From NCBI GenBank assembly GCA_026393675.1, contig JAPKZQ010000003.1, forward strand, positions 172,840-236,839: a DNA stretch of 64,000 nt. Direction: 5' to 3'. A program made the translations under genes and the position numbers. The notes under the pieces are model-generated. The model was not told the DNA's origin, did not search any database, and was given only the letters and a program-made list of their open reading frames with translations. Shown here in pieces: positions 27,117-35,251 of the stretch (the first letter of the stretch is position 1; the number at the start of each line of letters is the position of its first letter). Source of the DNA: Acidobacteriota bacterium. GTDB taxonomy: Bacteria; Acidobacteriota; Vicinamibacteria; Vicinamibacterales; JAKQTR01.

Positions 27117-28888
27117 CCACCACGCGTACTTCATCGCAAGCGCCGCGAGCGGTGGTTGTCGGCGCAGCCGGCCTGGTCGTGGCGCTCGCTGTCGCGGCGT
27201 ACTGGCCTTCGCTTGACGTCGGATTCGTCTCGGACGACTTCCTGATCCTGCACCGGGTGTCTGAATTGGGCGGCCTGCAGAACGCGGCCGCGTACTTCGG
27301 CCTGCGGCATTTTGAGTACTACCGGCCGCTCGCGTTCCTGTCGTTTGCGGCCGACTGGCAACTCTGGGCGCGGTCGCCGGCCGGGTATCACGCGACTTCC
27401 TTGTTCCTGCACGTCCTCAATACCCTGCTGGTCTTCGTGCTGTCGCGGCGGTTGATGGGCACAACTGGCGCGTTGGCGGCGGCGGCGCTCTTCGCGGTTC
27501 ATCCGTCCAGCCACGAGGCCGTGATCTGGGTGGCGTCACGCTTCGATCTGCTGGCGACCGCGTGGCTGCTCGCGGGCCTGTTCGCGTTGCGCTGGAGATC
27601 GTGGACCGGTGACGCGCTGGCCGCAGTAGCATTTCTCGCGGCCGTGCTCTCGAAAGAGTCCGCATTCGCACTCCCAGTTGTCGCCGGCGCGTACCTGGTC
27701 TTCGTCCGGGGAGCGAACGGCCGGCGATTGCTTGGTCAGCTTGGGCTGTTTGCATTGTCAGGCGGCGTCTACGCGTGGCTGAGACAGGGAGCCGGGCTCG
27801 CTTCGACAGGCGGCGCGGCGCGCGTGCCAAAACTCGGAGCCCTGGCGTGCCTCCTGCTGCTCCTGGTGTTAGTCGCGCAGTTGGGCTGGACGCGCTCGTG
27901 GTCGATGCTGGGCCTGCACCGCCGTCGCGCCCGAGCGGTCGTGGCCGGAGCGATTGCCGTGGTGGGACTTCTCGCCTGCGCCGGACCCGCCGCTGAGCCG
28001 ATGCGCCGAGCGCTGACGTCACTGGGGTTTGCCGCTGTCCACCTGGTGTCGCCCATCATGCTCGACTGGGCGGTAGGAACCCTGCCGCCGACCATGTGGA
28101 TGGGTGGCGTTGTCGTGCTGGTGGTACTGGCGGTCGCGCTGGCTGCCGGATGGCGTCACGCCGAACGCGCGCCCCGCATGGTGTTGCTGGTCGTCTTTCT
28201 GATCGCGGTGCTGGTACCAGTATCCAGCATGACGGAAGGCACCCGTTACCTGTACCTGGCGTGCGCGCCCGCCGCGATGATCGTCGGGCTGATCATCGAC
28301 AGGCTGAAGCCGAGACGACGAGCCGTGGCTTGTGCCCTGGTGGTGCTCGTGCTCGGGATCAATATCTGGCAGCTACACGTCAAGACGGGTGACTGGCTGT
28401 GGGCGTCGCGCATGAGCGAGGAGGCCGCAGCCACCATCAGCGGGACGCTCGGAGGGCGCTGTGCCGGGCAGGACATCGTGCTGGTCACGGCGCCGGTTCG
28501 CGTCCGGGGTGTCTATTCCAACCTCAACCTGGAAGGTCTGGAATGGCTGCGCGCATGCTCACCGGCCAGTATGAGAACCATCATCAGGATCGGCGTGGGT
28601 GATCCCCGGATCGACGTTCGGTGGGCGGATACGAGCAGCCTGGAGGTGCTCGCGCGGGGCTACGGCGGCGATTTTGTCACATCGAGAGACTGGCGCACCT
28701 TCGATGTTCCGCTCAACGGCTCTGGCGCCACGCGGTTCACAAGCCCCATCGGTACGTTTGAGGCCACCGACGCCGGACGGGATCTCGCGGTGCGGGTGTC
28801 GATGGATCGCGGACAGCCCCTGTCGACTTGGACGTGGTTCTTCTTCAGTGAGGGCGCACTGCACCCGCTGCGTCCACCGATCCGCTAA
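27113..28888 (+). CDS. GT-C-like polytopic membrane protein
   Basis: The 591-residue protein starts at ATG 27113 (ATGA). It has around 11 predicted helices. The first external loop has SDDFLILHRVSELGG with an acidic DD, and further on FEYYRPLAFLSF and HPSSHEAVIWVASRFDLLAT, a pattern common to GT-C proteins annotated as tetratricopeptide-less PMT-like transferases. The C-terminal about 170 residues are soluble. Its likely role is transfer of a sugar from a lipid carrier to a surface glycan or protein. The tail ends at TAA 28888, followed by an 80-bp gap. Confidence 0.78.
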   Translation: MTTTRTSSQAPRAVVVGAAGLVVALAVAAYWPSLDVGFVSDDFLILHRVSELGGLQNAAAYFGLRHFEYYRPLAFLSFAADWQLWARSPAGYHATSLFLHVLNTLLVFVLSRRLMGTTGALAAAALFAVHPSSHEAVIWVASRFDLLATAWLLAGLFALRWRSWTGDALAAVAFLAAVLSKESAFALPVVAGAYLVFVRGANGRRLLGQLGLFALSGGVYAWLRQGAGLASTGGAARVPKLGALACLLLLLVLVAQLGWTRSWSMLGLHRRRARAVVAGAIAVVGLLACAGPAAEPMRRALTSLGFAAVHLVSPIMLDWAVGTLPPTMWMGGVVVLVVLAVALAAGWRHAERAPRMVLLVVFLIAVLVPVSSMTEGTRYLYLACAPAAMIVGLIIDRLKPRRRAVACALVVLVLGINIWQLHVKTGDWLWASRMSEEAAATISGTLGGRCAGQDIVLVTAPVRVRGVYSNLNLEGLEWLRACSPASMRTIIRIGVGDPRIDVRWADTSSLEVLARGYGGDFVTSRDWRTFDVPLNGSGATRFTSPIGTFEATDAGRDLAVRVSMDRGQPLSTWTWFFFSEGALHPLRPPIR

Positions 28889-28924
28889 TCCCGAAGACAC
28901 TCGCGGCGTTCGGTCCCGCTACGA

Positions 28925-28930
28925 TAGAAT
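28925..28930 (+). promoter_or_regulatory. Putative -10 element TAGAAT
   Basis: TAGAAT lies 38 bases before ATG 28969, with a GAGGA ribosome-binding site at 28959-28963. The -35 region is weak. Confidence 0.3.
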
Positions 28931-28968
28931 CGGAACTGCTGCAGCAATCGTGTTTTTCGAGGATCCCG

Positions 28969-30012
28969 ATGGCATCCATCGACGCCTATCGTCCAGACGA
29001 CGCCCGCGCGATCGTGGCTATGTACCGCCGGGTGTTCGGAAGCGATGCCGCCGAAGTCAACCGCCTGCGGTGGGAGTGGCAGTACCTGCGCAATCCGAAC
29101 AATCCGGCCGCCGGGCCGCTTATCTGGGTCGCTCGCGAAGGCCCCACCATCGTCGGCCAGTACGCCACGATGCCGGTCCGCCTTCACGTGGCGGGCACCG
29201 AGATTGACGCGTCCTGGGGCATGGACGTGATGATCGCGCCGGAGCGGCAGCGGCAGGGCCTGGGCGACGTGCTGTTCCGCTGGTGGGACCAGCACGGAGA
29301 CGCGTCGCTTGGTCTCGGGCTGTCCGACTCGTCGTACCGGCTGTTCCAGAAACTCCGCTGGCCCAGCGTTGGACCCGTCCCGTGCCTGGTCAAGCCGCTA
29401 ACCCGCCGCGCGCTGCGCCGGCCGAACTGGCCGATGCCGCTCAATCGGCTCGTCTCGGCGCTGACGCTGCCGTTTATCCAGATCATCGCCCGCTCCAAGC
29501 CGCTACGCGCGGAGATCGTGCCCATTCGCCGGTTTGGCGAAGAATTCACGTTGCTCTGGAAGCGCCTCGCCCCGAAGTTCGACTTCGCCGTCAAACGCGA
29601 TACCGCCTATCTCAACTGGAAGTTCATCGAGCCGCCGCACGTCCGCTATTCGGCCGTGGCGCTCCGGCGCGGGGACGACCTGCACGGCTACGCGATCTAC
29701 CGCCACACGCGGGAACCCCGCGGCCGTATCACGTTGCTCGTCGATTTTCTAGTGGATCCAGACGACGATCTGGGCGTCAAGACCATCCTGCGATGGATTG
29801 ACAACGAGGCGCGTGCAGCCGACTCGGACAAGATCCGCGTCTTCGCGATGCATGAGGGATTCCGGCGCATCATGAAGCGGTCCGGCTACTTCCAGGTGAA
29901 GTCCACGATGGAATTCACCGCCAAGATCAATGCGGTCGAGCTGCCGCCGGACTTCTACACGAACACCGGAAAGTGGCACGTCACCCTTGGCGACTCGGAC
30001 CAGGACCGGTAG
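28969..30012 (+). CDS. GNAT-family acyltransferase, double-domain, paralogue A
   Basis: The 347-residue protein has a GNAT acetyl-CoA loop, APERQRQGLGDVLF (Q/R-x-x-G-x-G), near residue 90, then YRLFQKLRWP. The second half looks like another, weaker GNAT fold. It shares with the protein encoded at 38906 the YR-x-F-x-KL-x-W motif, length, and an ending W-H-(V/L)-TLGD, so the two are paralogues. The acceptor may be an amino sugar of the surface glycan, as N-acetyltransferases are common in such clusters. That is inferred from location. GAGGA lies upstream of ATG. Confidence 0.75.
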   Translation: MASIDAYRPDDARAIVAMYRRVFGSDAAEVNRLRWEWQYLRNPNNPAAGPLIWVAREGPTIVGQYATMPVRLHVAGTEIDASWGMDVMIAPERQRQGLGDVLFRWWDQHGDASLGLGLSDSSYRLFQKLRWPSVGPVPCLVKPLTRRALRRPNWPMPLNRLVSALTLPFIQIIARSKPLRAEIVPIRRFGEEFTLLWKRLAPKFDFAVKRDTAYLNWKFIEPPHVRYSAVALRRGDDLHGYAIYRHTREPRGRITLLVDFLVDPDDDLGVKTILRWIDNEARAADSDKIRVFAMHEGFRRIMKRSGYFQVKSTMEFTAKINAVELPPDFYTNTGKWHVTLGDSDQDR

Positions 30013-30027
30013 GCACAGGCGCTCCAC

Positions 30028-31026
30028 ATGTTCTATCTGCTCGTGGGCATCGACACCGAGGGCGACAACCAGTGGTCCGTTGAGGCACGACTCAACCAGA
30101 CATTCGACAACATCTACGCGCTGCCCAAGCTTCACGCGCTGTTCCAGCGCCACCGTGTTCGCCCGACGTATCTGGTGACCTACCCGGTTGTTCAAGACGC
30201 CCGGTCGGCGGACGTGTTGCGCAGGCTGCGCGAGGGCCGCGACATCGAGATTGGGGCCCACCATCACGCGTGGGAAACGCCGCCGTGCACGGAGGCCGAC
30301 GTCCGGCGGCATCCGTACGCACTTCAGTTGCCCGCCTCTCAGTTCGCGGAACAAGTGGCCTCGTTGAGTCAGGCGATCATCGACGCCATCGGCGAACGCC
30401 CGCTCTCGTACCGCTCGGGACGGTTCGGGTTCTCGGCCTCGCACGTCTCCGATCTCGAGCGTGCCGGCTACCGGATTGAATCAAGCGTCGCGCCGTTGTT
30501 CTACGAAGGCCACAAGGGCGGTCCGGACTTCGTCGGCGCGCCACCGACGCCGTATTTTCTCGCGTACGACAACCCTACGGTTCCAGGGACCAGCAACCTT
30601 CTCGAAGTTCCCGTGTCGGCCGCACTCAGCCGGCGGGTCCCGGCCGCACTCGAGCGCCTGTATGGGCGAGCGCCCAGCCCGTACATGACCAAGCGCGTGC
30701 TCAGCAAGCTCGGCATCGCGCGGGTGTTATGGCTGCGGCCCTCGTACTCGTCGCTCGATGACATGTGCGCGCTGGCCCGCCGCTTGAAGCACGACAGGGT
30801 TCCGGTCCTCAACCTGATCTTTCACTCGAGCGAGGCTATCGTCGGCGGCAGTCCGTATAACAGGACCGAACAGGAATTGGCGGACTTCTTCGATCGCCTG
30901 GGAAAGTTCCTGGCGTACGCTGTCCATGATCTGGGCGCCATTCCGGTGACCTTCAGCGAATTCCGCGCCCTGTACTGCGGAAGCCAGAAAGCGCCGGACC
31001 CGCCGACGGCGGTGGTGTCGGTCTGA
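30028..31026 (+). CDS. Polysaccharide deacetylase-like protein (CE4 fold)
   Basis: The 332-residue protein begins FYLLVGIDTEGDNQW, where DTEG matches the metal-binding Asp region of NodB-type deacetylases. It continues with YLVTYPVV and EIGAHHHAWETPP, which supplies the histidines, then RSGRFGFSASHVSDLERAGY. Enzymes of this fold remove N-acetyl groups from polysaccharides. The protein has no signal peptide, so it may work in the cytoplasm on a lipid-linked or nucleotide-linked precursor. Its TGA shares a base with the ATG of the next gene. A second, different CE4 gene lies at 41020. Confidence 0.78.
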   Translation: MFYLLVGIDTEGDNQWSVEARLNQTFDNIYALPKLHALFQRHRVRPTYLVTYPVVQDARSADVLRRLREGRDIEIGAHHHAWETPPCTEADVRRHPYALQLPASQFAEQVASLSQAIIDAIGERPLSYRSGRFGFSASHVSDLERAGYRIESSVAPLFYEGHKGGPDFVGAPPTPYFLAYDNPTVPGTSNLLEVPVSAALSRRVPAALERLYGRAPSPYMTKRVLSKLGIARVLWLRPSYSSLDDMCALARRLKHDRVPVLNLIFHSSEAIVGGSPYNRTEQELADFFDRLGKFLAYAVHDLGAIPVTFSEFRALYCGSQKAPDPPTAVVSV

Positions 31027-32198
31027 TGCGCATCTGTCACGTCACGTCGCATCTTCCGCCCGAACAGGGCGCCAGCGCACTCTTGCCTGTTCACCTCGGA
31101 GTCTGGGCCCGCGATGGCGGCGATACCCCAACGTATATCTCGCATCCGCCGCGGATGATCAGCTCGTCGGACGGCACCCAACCTGCCGGCGAACTCCCCG
31201 GGACCGTTGTATGGATTCCGAACAGGCGTCCCGACTGGCGGGATGGGCGGCCCGTCGCATTGTCGGCGATCAGCCAGGCGAGGCACATCTGGAGGTTGGC
31301 CAGACCGGCCATCGCCGCAGCCGACCTCATCCACACACACAGCAACGGGTTGCTGCCGAGTCTGGTCGCGTGGATCGCCGGCCGGATGGGAAAACCCGTC
31401 GTGCTCACACTCTACGGAACAGAGATCTGGCATTACACGCGAAAGTGGTTCAGACCCGACCTGTTCACGACAGCCTACCGCTCGGCGGCACGCGTCACGT
31501 TCTACAGTTCCGGCCTGCTCGACCGGGCCGTCGAGCATGGACTGTCCCGTGAAGGACTGAGCGTCATCTATCCCCCGGTGGCCGACTACTTCGCCCGGGC
31601 GGAACGTCCCGACCGCGAGGCCGCTCGCCAGAGGCTTGGGATTACGGAGCGGCATCTGCTCCTGAATGTCAAACGTCTACACCCTCTCGCGGGCCAGCGG
31701 CATCTGGTCGAGGCGATGCCTGCCGTGCTGCGAGCATTCCCCGACACCCGACTGGTGTTCTGCGGAACGGGCCCTCTGCGCAAAGAACTCACGTCGCTGG
31801 CTCGGGATCTCGGCGTCGGCGCCAAGGTGACCTTCGCGGGGCTGGTCGACAACCGAACTGTCGCGTCGTACTACGCGGCGGCCGATCTCTTCGTGCTACC
31901 ATCCCAGCTCGAAGCATGCCCAACGGTTGCGGTGGAGGCACTTGCGTGCGGAACGCCGGTCGTCTCGACCGATAGCCCCGGTGGCGTCGAGTTGGGGCGA
32001 CTGTTCGGCGAAGACGTACAGGTGGTCCCGCGGGAGAATCCGGCCGCGCTTGCCGCAGCCATCTCCGCAGCCCTCGGCCGCGAGCGCCGAACCAGCCCAC
32101 AAACCGACGCCGTGCTGGAGCGCGAGTTCCGTCCAGCTACGGTCGCGGCGCGGTTCTCGGCCATCTATCGCGAGATCACTCGTCCTCGGCGGGGTTGA
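31026..32198 (+). CDS. Glycosyltransferase family 4
   Basis: The 390-residue GT-B protein opens with MRICHVTSHLPPEQGASALL. It has GTEIWHYTRKWFRPD, the RLHPLAGQRHLVEA phosphate-binding loop, CGTGPLRKEL, and the donor motif EACPTVAVEALACGTPVVST. It transfers an unknown sugar in the cytoplasm, probably to the lipid-linked unit exported by the flippase. The start overlaps the deacetylase stop, and the gene is followed eight bases later by a membrane protein gene. Confidence 0.9.
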   Translation: MRICHVTSHLPPEQGASALLPVHLGVWARDGGDTPTYISHPPRMISSSDGTQPAGELPGTVVWIPNRRPDWRDGRPVALSAISQARHIWRLARPAIAAADLIHTHSNGLLPSLVAWIAGRMGKPVVLTLYGTEIWHYTRKWFRPDLFTTAYRSAARVTFYSSGLLDRAVEHGLSREGLSVIYPPVADYFARAERPDREAARQRLGITERHLLLNVKRLHPLAGQRHLVEAMPAVLRAFPDTRLVFCGTGPLRKELTSLARDLGVGAKVTFAGLVDNRTVASYYAAADLFVLPSQLEACPTVAVEALACGTPVVSTDSPGGVELGRLFGEDVQVVPRENPAALAAAISAALGRERRTSPQTDAVLEREFRPATVAARFSAIYREITRPRRG

Positions 32199-32206
32199 CA
32201 CAGATC

Positions 32207-34186
32207 ATGGTCCGAACCCGTCTCGTCGCGCTCGTTGTCGCGTCGCTGGTCGGCGCGGCTGCCGGGGCTCTGGCGCTGCTGTTGACATACAGCGTGTCTC
32301 CGGCGGTACGGATCGAAATGGACCGAGATCTTCCCGGGACGGCGCGCGGTTTCTTCCCAGCCGAACGCGGGGGTGGAAAAACGTTTGCCTGGACCGGCCG
32401 GACGGCCGAAATCGGATGGCCCGATCTCGATCGACGCGTGCCGTGGGCCTGCACTGTCAGCCTCCTCGGATGGAGACCCCCGACGGCCCCGCTGCCGATG
32501 GTGCGCTTCACTGCTGATGGCGTGGAGATGCTGGCGTGGACGGTGCGTGGCGAGAATGACGATGTCCGGTTTGAAGTCCCGGTGCGTCCGGAGGGCAATG
32601 GCCTGGTGCTGGCGCTGGCCGTGTCCGACACGTTTCGTCCGGCCGACGATCCGAGAGACCTGGGCATCGCCGTCGATCGCATCAGTTGCCAGCCGGCGTC
32701 AGGCCGCCTGGCAATGGCGCCGTGGCCGGTACTCGGCCGCGCCGCGCTCTCGGCGGCGATATTCGGTGCGGCGCTGGGCGCGATTGGATTGACGTGGCCC
32801 ATTGCGGCCGCGGGAGCGCTGCTCGTCTCAGTCGCGCAGGCAGCCCCGCTCGCGGTGGGAATGGCTCCCTATTTTGCGGGGCGGCCGGCCGCGGTTCCGC
32901 TTTCGACGGGCTTCGCCATCGCGAGTGCTGTTCTGGTGATCGCGCTCGACATCTTCCGCCGTGAGCGGCTCTCAGGACCGGCCCGCGTCGTGATCGCGCT
33001 CTCGGCGGTGTTGTGTTACTTGAAGTTGCTCGTCGTGCTGCATCCCGACATGCCGCCCGGGGATGCCGTGTTCCAGGCGCATCGACTGGAATGGGTGCTG
33101 TCGGGCCGCTATTACTTCACCTCTTTGACGCCAGATGGATACCAGTTTCCCTACGGCATCTCCCTCTATCTGATCGCGGCCCCGTTTGCGTCGCTCGTCC
33201 GGGATCACGTCGCGCTGTTGCGTGGCGTGGTCTGCGTCGCCGAAATGCTCGCCGGCCTCAGCCTCTACGCCATCGTCAGCCGGACGTGGCGTGACAGCGC
33301 CGCCGGCATCGTTGCCCTTGTCCTCTTCCATACGACGCCGATTGCGTCGGCCGTGGTGGGAACGGGAAACCTGACCAACGCCTTCGGTGAATCGATCGCG
33401 CTGCTCACGGTGGCGACCGTGGTGTCGATGCCTCTGGCCTGGCCGGCGTGGGTCTGGTTGTCGGTGCCGATGCTGGTCGCGTCGGTGGCCTTCGTCGCAC
33501 ATTTCAGCACGTTTATGGTGTTGGCGCTCACGCTATGCGCCATCGGCCTGGTCTACTGCGTCGTTGGCGGTCCAACGCTGCAGCGCGCGGCGTCGTGCGT
33601 GCTCATGAGTCTCGGCCTGGCTGTCGTCGTGTCTGTGCTGCTGTTCTACGGCCACTTCTGGAGCACCTATCGGGGCCAGGCGGCGCGGCTGGCTGGCGAA
33701 GTCAAGACCATCGTCGCTGTGGATCAGAAGAAGTCCGGACCGGCGCCACAGCTGTCCCCGGTACCGGCGCCGCAACAGCCGCAGACGACCCCACAGACGG
33801 CTCGGCCTGCGCCACATCGACAACGCCCGTCGGTAATGGACAGACTCTCGACGCTGGGCCGGCGGACGCGGACGGCGTACGGATGGCCCCTGCCCGCGAT
33901 TGCGATGTTAGGCCTCGTCCTGCTCATCAGGCGGAAGCTTCGAGACCGCCTATCTCTGGCGATTGCCGGCTGGCTTGTCACCCTGGTGGGATGCAGCGCA
34001 CTCGCCGTGTTCACCCCGCTCGAGCTGCGCTACCAGCTTGCCGTCGCACCCGCGTTGGCCATCCTGGGGGGCTTCGCCGCTGCCGTGTGGTGGCGCGCAG
34101 CCGGCTGGCGCCGATGGGCGATTGCCGCGGTCCTGACCGTGATCGTTGTCGCTGGTACACGCGGCTGGTTCGACTTGATTCTCTAA
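32207..34186 (+). CDS. Large polytopic membrane protein, GT-C-like
   Basis: The 659-residue protein has one N-terminal helix (LVALVVASLVGAAAGALALLL), then about 150 residues outside the membrane, then 10-12 helices. A loop PDMPPGDAVFQAHRLEWVLSG resembles the acidic first loop of GT-C enzymes. A proline/glutamine-rich stretch (PQLSPVPAPQQPQTTPQTAR) precedes the last four helices. Function is likely glycosyl transfer from a lipid carrier but is not certain. ATG 32207 is taken; a TTG at 32195 overlaps the previous stop. Confidence 0.65.
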   Translation: MVRTRLVALVVASLVGAAAGALALLLTYSVSPAVRIEMDRDLPGTARGFFPAERGGGKTFAWTGRTAEIGWPDLDRRVPWACTVSLLGWRPPTAPLPMVRFTADGVEMLAWTVRGENDDVRFEVPVRPEGNGLVLALAVSDTFRPADDPRDLGIAVDRISCQPASGRLAMAPWPVLGRAALSAAIFGAALGAIGLTWPIAAAGALLVSVAQAAPLAVGMAPYFAGRPAAVPLSTGFAIASAVLVIALDIFRRERLSGPARVVIALSAVLCYLKLLVVLHPDMPPGDAVFQAHRLEWVLSGRYYFTSLTPDGYQFPYGISLYLIAAPFASLVRDHVALLRGVVCVAEMLAGLSLYAIVSRTWRDSAAGIVALVLFHTTPIASAVVGTGNLTNAFGESIALLTVATVVSMPLAWPAWVWLSVPMLVASVAFVAHFSTFMVLALTLCAIGLVYCVVGGPTLQRAASCVLMSLGLAVVVSVLLFYGHFWSTYRGQAARLAGEVKTIVAVDQKKSGPAPQLSPVPAPQQPQTTPQTARPAPHRQRPSVMDRLSTLGRRTRTAYGWPLPAIAMLGLVLLIRRKLRDRLSLAIAGWLVTLVGCSALAVFTPLELRYQLAVAPALAILGGFAAAVWWRAAGWRRWAIAAVLTVIVVAGTRGWFDLIL

Positions 34187-34205
34187 CCGAAGGCGGAGGC
34201 ACGCC

Positions 34206-34658
34206 ATGTCGCTCGTCACCGACGTCAATGCTCGCATTACTCAGGCGATGAAGGCGCACGATCAGGCCGTGCTGTCGGCATTCCGAATGCTGAAGGCGGC
34301 ACTCGTCAACAAGGAGATCGAGAAGGGGCACCCGCTCGATGATGCCGAGGCCCACCAGGTGGTCAGCACCATGATCAAGCAGCGGCGCGAATCGATCGAT
34401 CAGTTCCTGAAAGGCGGCCGGCAGGATCTGGTGGACAAGGAGACGGCTGAACTGAAGCTGCTCGAGTCGCTCATGCCTCCTCCCGTCGGCGCCGAGGAGA
34501 TCCAGGCGACAGTCGACGCAGCCATCGCGGAAACCGGGGCGACCGGCATGAAAGACATGGGCCGCCTGATGAAGGCGGTGATGGCGGCGCTGGCCGGCAA
34601 GACGGTCGACGGCAAGACCGTTAACGAACTCGTCAGGAAGAAGCTGGCTGGGGGTTAG
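34206..34658 (+). CDS. yqeY: GatB/YqeY domain protein
   Basis: The 150-residue protein has a strong GGAGG site before ATG 34206. It matches YqeY along its length: AMKAHDQAVLSAFRMLKAAL, IEKGHPLDDAEAHQVVSTMI, ELKLLESLMPPP and TGMKDMGRLMKAVMA. The fold equals the C-terminal tRNA-contacting domain of GatB of the amidotransferase, but stand-alone YqeY has no settled function. It is an isolated housekeeping-type gene between polysaccharide genes. Confidence 0.92.
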   Translation: MSLVTDVNARITQAMKAHDQAVLSAFRMLKAALVNKEIEKGHPLDDAEAHQVVSTMIKQRRESIDQFLKGGRQDLVDKETAELKLLESLMPPPVGAEEIQATVDAAIAETGATGMKDMGRLMKAVMAALAGKTVDGKTVNELVRKKLAGG

Positions 34659-34679
34659 CGTCGGTGGGGGGGCGGCAGC

Positions 34680-34832
34680 CCGCCGCCCGAACCTGTCGTC
34701 AAGAGTCGAGAACCCCTCCGACACGATCGTCAGCAGCGCGTCGCGGGCAATCTTGAGTGCCTTCAGCTCACCTTCGTGGGCAGCGCGCATCTGAAGGCGT
34801 TCGACGATTTGAGCAGCGTCAATCAGATTCAT
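34680..34832 (-). pseudogene. Possible gene remnant antisense to the yqeY downstream region
   Basis: From ATG 34832 the minus strand encodes about 50 residues with a protein-like helical pattern (IDAAQIVERLQMRAAHEGEL, then IARDALLTIVSEGF). After that the frame becomes Pro/Ala/Arg-rich and runs antisense to yqeY. It may be the head of a truncated gene. No family was recognised. Confidence 0.2.
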
Positions 34833-35043
34833 GTCCGTGGTGCCAGAGACCCGGGGGCGCGCGGGGGCGACGGGCCAACCGCCCTCGAATCAATCCTCTC
34901 GAGGGCAGCGTCTCAGTTTTGATACAGCCGGGCAAGCGACAAGTAACGACATCTGGCGTCATGGCGTGATTTGGCGTCACTTGGTGTGAGGTGGCGCACC
35001 CTGAGCGGTCCCGACCCGAACTATTTTCCGGGTTCGACCGTCA
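34833..35043. other. Intergenic stretch without a recognised gene
   Basis: Between the possible remnant and the promoter repeats I see no convincing gene or RNA. A short run of imperfect TGGCGT repeats (ATCTGGCGTCATGGCGTGATTTGGCGTCACTTGGTGTG, read in pieces, around 34950-34988) is the only pattern. Confidence 0.5.
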
Positions 35044-35080
35044 TAACGGTTGACAGGGTAGTTAACGGTCCTGTCTATCC
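35044..35080 (+). promoter_or_regulatory. Promoter with consensus -35 and operator-like repeats upstream of murJ
   Basis: TTGACA (35050-35055) is followed after 18 bases by TCTATC, a fair -10. Two direct TAACGGT copies (35044-35050 and 35063-35069) start 19 bp apart. An inverted repeat GACAGG/CCTGTC (35052-35057 and 35070-35075) is centred on GTTAAC in the spacer. The layout suggests a regulator covering RNA polymerase contacts. The regulator is unknown. Confidence 0.55.
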
Positions 35081-35087
35081 TCCTCCG

Positions 35088-35118
35088 GGGCACTCGCCTC
35101 CCGACAAGGCGAGTGCCC
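35088..35118 (+). other. Strong 5' leader hairpin
   Basis: A perfect 12-bp stem, GGGCACTCGCCT / AGGCGAGTGCCC, with a 7-base loop starts about where transcription from the 35050 promoter should begin. It could stabilise the mRNA or take part in regulation. No T-run follows, so it is unlikely to be a simple terminator. Confidence 0.5.
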
Positions 35119-35251
35119 ACCTCCCCCGTTTCACTGGCCGCACAAACAACCCCCAATCAATCCAACGCGTTGGATTCAGGTCTGGCTTGGGTGGACACTA
35201 CCTGACCGATCCCGCTGAGCGGTCAGGGTTGTGCTACGCTGGCATGCATCG

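Noticed and set aside
35029..35055. GGTTCGA-type T-loop suggesting a tRNA
   Set aside because: No acceptor stem, anticodon arm or CCA-proximal pairing could be assembled around it; the same holds for the similar string near 52743.
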